A stretch of DNA of 64,000 nucleotides. Source: Halobacillus ihumii. Lineage in GTDB: Bacteria; Bacillota; Bacilli; Bacillales; Halobacillaceae. The notes under the pieces were generated by a model that was not told where the DNA came from, made no database searches, and saw nothing but the letters and a program-made list of their open reading frames with translations. Shown piece by piece: positions 61,776 to 64,000 of the stretch (position 1 is the first letter of the stretch; every line of letters starts with the position of its first letter). Made by a program: the position numbers and the translations under genes. Location of the stretch: contig NZ_CACVAO010000001.1 in NCBI RefSeq assembly GCF_902726645.1, positions 3,208,764 through 3,272,763 on the forward strand, written 5' to 3'.

Positions 61776-62618
61776 ATGGATGAAGGTTTAATGATTGATA
61801 AAATATTGAATAATAATGTGGTGATTGCGAAGCATCCCTCTTATGAGGAGGTTGTCCTCATTGGGAAAGGGATAGGTTTTGGCAAGAAAAAAGGAGAGGC
61901 TGCTTCCTTTAATAAAGCCGATAAAACGTTTTTACTGCGAAACGAGAAGGAAAAAGAGCAGTATGTGAATCTGCTTCCTCATATTGAGGAAGACTTTATC
62001 GATTTTATGAACGATATTCTCTATCATATTGAAAATAGAATGGGGCAGGAGTTAAACGAGCATATCCATGTGGCTTTAACGGACCACTTAGCTTTTGCGA
62101 TTAATCGGTCACAAAAAAATATGCAGTTTAGAAATCCTTTTTTACCTGAAATTGAGTCGCTCTACCCGAAGGAGTACCAGGTAGCCATGGAAGTTGTCAC
62201 GATGATTTATGATAAAACAACTATTAGATTCCCTGAAGGTGAAGTAGGATTTATTGCCTTACATATTCACAGTGCGGTAACAGATAAAACGCTTCGTGAG
62301 ATCAATCGCCACAATCAATTGATTACAACACTAGTCCAGCTTGTTGAAGAAACAATGGAAGTGACCATTGATCGTCATAGTGTCGATTACCATCGTTTGG
62401 TCCAGCATTTACACAGGGCAATAGACAGAGTCTATCAAGAGGAAAATACAGGGGATGAAATTCGGCTCGCTAATATGTTGAAACAAGAGTATCCAATATG
62501 CTATAATCTAGCATGGAAGTTAATCAAAGTGATGCAAAAACAGTTGAATAAGCCAGTAGATGAAACAGAAGCCATTTATTTGACGATTCATCTCCAACGG
62601 TTAACCTATAAATCTTAA
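61776..62618 (+). CDS. glcT: PtsGHI operon antiterminator GlcT
   Basis: A 280-residue BglG/SacY-type antiterminator. CAT RNA-binding domain 1-60 (ILNNNVVIAKHPSYEEVVLI, GKGIGFGKKKGE); PRD1 (DHLAFAINRSQKNMQF) and PRD2 (LVQHLHRAIDRVYQEENTGD, YLTIHLQRL) carry the phosphorylatable histidines. It binds the RAT just downstream to allow ptsG transcription in glucose. TGGAGG precedes the ATG. Confidence 0.93.
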   Translation: MDEGLMIDKILNNNVVIAKHPSYEEVVLIGKGIGFGKKKGEAASFNKADKTFLLRNEKEKEQYVNLLPHIEEDFIDFMNDILYHIENRMGQELNEHIHVALTDHLAFAINRSQKNMQFRNPFLPEIESLYPKEYQVAMEVVTMIYDKTTIRFPEGEVGFIALHIHSAVTDKTLREINRHNQLITTLVQLVEETMEVTIDRHSVDYHRLVQHLHRAIDRVYQEENTGDEIRLANMLKQEYPICYNLAWKLIKVMQKQLNKPVDETEAIYLTIHLQRLTYKS

Positions 62619-62619
62619 C

Positions 62620-62653
62620 GTTACGTGTTACTGACACGATCAGGCATGAGTAT
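62620..62653 (+). promoter_or_regulatory. RAT (GlcT-binding ribonucleic antiterminator)
   Basis: The sequence GTTACGTGTTACTGACACG followed by ATCAGGCATGAGTA resembles the ptsG RAT of B. subtilis. Its 3' part is the 5' arm of the terminator (62643-62652), so the two structures exclude each other. Starts two bases after the glcT stop codon. Confidence 0.85.
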
Positions 62654-62730
62654 CGGAGATCCTTGAGGTTACCATTAGGATAAGTATATCCAGATGGACC
62701 TTTCAGGAACTCTGTACTCATGCCTTTTTT
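62643..62730 (+). terminator. GlcT-controlled terminator before ptsG
   Basis: GGCATGAGTA (62643-62652) and TACTCATGCC (62715-62724) are followed by six T. The 62-base interior itself folds into a continued imperfect stem (GGAT/ATCC and CCAT/ATGG near the tip). Confidence 0.88.
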
Positions 62731-62857
62731 AATGGTTAACGGCGGCTGTGAGAGATGTGGGCGTCAGCCCTTTTATTTTCAGCAATTATGAAACCGTTTT
62801 ATTTTTCTGACGATTGCTGTTTTTCATCACTAATAAAACAAATAGGAGGAGATTCAC

Positions 62858-64000
62858 TTGTTTAAAAATGCATTTGGAACATTGCAAAAAGTCGGTAAAG
62901 CATTGATGCTTCCTGTAGCATTGCTGCCTGCTGCTGGTATTCTGCTGGCATTTGGGACAAGCTTTGCCCAGGATGACTTTGTAGAAAAAGTTCCATTTTT
63001 CGGCACGCCATGGGTTCAAACGTTACTTAAAGTCATGGCAGAAGCCGGTGGAGTTGTCTTTGATAATTTGCCATTACTGTTTGCGGTAGGTGTGGCCATT
63101 GGTTTGGCGAAAGGAGACGGTGTTGCCGGCTTAGCTGCTATCATCGGTTACCTGATTATGAATGTTGTAATGGGTGTGCTGGGAGAAGTTACTCCTGAAA
63201 TGACTTCAGATCCTGCTTATGCCGAAGTTCTAGGCATTCCTACGTTACAAACCGGTGTGTTTGGCGGGATTATTGTCGGTATATTAGCGGCCTCGATGTA
63301 CAATCGGTACTACAATATTGAGTTGCCGCAGTTCCTTGGTTTTTTTGCTGGAAAACGTTTTGTTCCGATCATTACTGCTTTCACGTCTTTATTCTTAGGG
63401 ATTATTATGCTTTTCGTATGGCCTTACGCACAATCTGGCCTAAACGCTTTGTCCTACTTAATGCTTGAAACCAATCAAACCATTTCTGTATTTTTCTTTG
63501 GTGTCATTGAACGTGCGCTTATCCCATTCGGATTACACCATATCTTCTATTCACCTTTCTGGTTTGAGTTTGGTACGTACACAACGGCTGCTGGAGAAGT
63601 TGTCCGTGGCGACCAGGCCATTTTCTTTGCACAGCTGCAAGATGGTGTTGAATTTACGGCAGGTACCTTTATGGTCGGTAAATTCCCATTCATGATGTTT
63701 GGGCTTCCTGCTGCGGCACTTGCGATTTACCATACGGCTAAGCCGGAACGTAAAAAAGTGGTCGGCGGTATTATGGCCTCGGCTGCCCTGACTTCATTCT
63801 TAACAGGGATTACTGAGCCAATCGAATTTTCATTCTTATTCGTAGCTCCGTTATTATTTGGTATTCACTGTATATTTGCTGGTTTTTCGTTTATGATTAT
63901 GGAAATACTAGGTGTCAAAATTGGACAAACTTTCTCGGGCGGTTTGATTGATTTCATCCTCTTTGGCGTACTGCCTAACCGTACCGAGTGGTGGTGGGTC
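62858..64000 (+). CDS. ptsG: PTS glucose transporter subunit (EIIC part of PtsG), truncated by window end
   Basis: Open to the right edge. TTG at 62858 follows AATAGGAGGA; the product begins [20 protein letters not shown] with a membrane-inserted EIIC domain: [37 protein letters not shown], and the [12 protein letters not shown] signature with the catalytic glutamate near residue 315. 381 codons are visible; the EIIB and EIIA domains, if fused, lie beyond the window. Regulated by GlcT through the leader. Confidence 0.95.
   Translation, partial: MFKNAFGTLQKVGKALMLPVALLPAAGILLAFGTSFAQDDFVEKVPFFGTPWVQTLLKVMAEAGGVVFDNLPLLFAVGVAIGLAKGDGVAGLAAIIGYLIMNVVMGVLGEVTPEMTSDPAYAEVLGIPTLQTGVFGGIIVGILAASMYNRYYNIELPQFLGFFAGKRFVPIITAFTSLFLGIIMLFVWPYAQSGLNALSYLMLETNQTISVFFFGVIERALIPFGLHHIFYSPFWFEFGTYTTAAGEVVRGDQAIFFAQLQDGVEFTAGTFMVGKFPFMMFGLPAAALAIYHTAKPERKKVVGGIMASAALTSFLTGITEPIEFSFLFVAPLLFGIHCIFAGFSFMIMEILGVKIGQTFSGGLIDFILFGVLPNRTEWWWV

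Noticed and set aside
1..64000. CRISPR array or prophage structural module
   Set aside because: No spaced direct repeats of CRISPR size, no cas genes, and no capsid, tail, terminase or portal genes were found on either strand.

Overview
The window looks like the chromosome of a low-GC, Gram-positive, Bacillaceae-type bacterium. The signs are strong AGGAGG ribosome binding sites, frequent TTG/GTG starts, Bacillus-type gene pairs (yfhF/recX, yrrT-mccA-mccB, queCDE, glcT-ptsG) and the classical Firmicutes leader RNAs (T-box, SAM-I, preQ1-I, RAT). A halotolerant genus near Halobacillus/Pontibacillus would fit, but that is a guess.

Layout. Positions 1-10.4 kb are an AT-rich accessory region. It holds an McrA-like HNH nuclease, a serine recombinase with resolvase-type half-sites upstream, a Septu-like ATPase/HNH operon, a frameshifted DUF4145 gene, and two related membrane-protein genes. 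One of the two probably carries a frameshift; the other is split by a complete IS21-family element (7025-9512, 5-bp target duplication). A tRNA-Ala(GGC) follows at 10453, then a small gene graveyard (cupin remnant, unknown minus-strand remnant, DUF421 C-terminus). From 11.9 kb the sequence is core-like: a nucleoside hydrolase; a glycolate regulon (LysR regulator divergent from malate synthase G, then glcE-glcF-glcD, an FAH-family protein and a LctP-type permease); a PLD-like protein, S66 and M55 peptidases, PAP2 and a YqaE/Pmp3 peptide; and the preQ1-riboswitch-controlled queCDE operon. At 32-35 kb a CcpA-controlled GH84 glycosidase gene has lost its catalytic domain to a TnpB-only IS200/IS605-type element, itself frameshifted. 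Then come a peroxiredoxin, a GNAT enzyme and an MFS efflux pump, a T-box-controlled argGH operon, and a SAM-I-riboswitch-controlled operon (YuiH/MsrP-like molybdoenzyme, thiolase, small membrane peptide, sodium:solute symporter, acyl-CoA dehydrogenase-like flavoprotein). After these lie DinB, a LysM-M14 peptidase, a DEAD-box-type helicase with a DEVD motif, and a methionine-to-cysteine cluster (yrrT-luxS-mccA-mccB). The right end carries YteA, Lin0512, GNATs, yfhF/recX, a HAD phosphatase, and glcT with its RAT/terminator in front of ptsG, which runs off the window.

The observations most worth following are: (i) dispersed palindromic elements (24.1, 35.9, 38.8, 55.3, 55.7 kb), each closed by a different self-complementary terminal stem; (ii) an unassigned structured leader with a tRNA-like fold in front of the GNAT gene at 57848-58405, with mutually exclusive pairings around the Shine-Dalgarno; (iii) the SAM-riboswitch operon linking an MsrP-like enzyme to a symporter and acyl-CoA-type enzymes; and (iv) the well preserved traces of insertion and decay (IS21 and TnpB scars).
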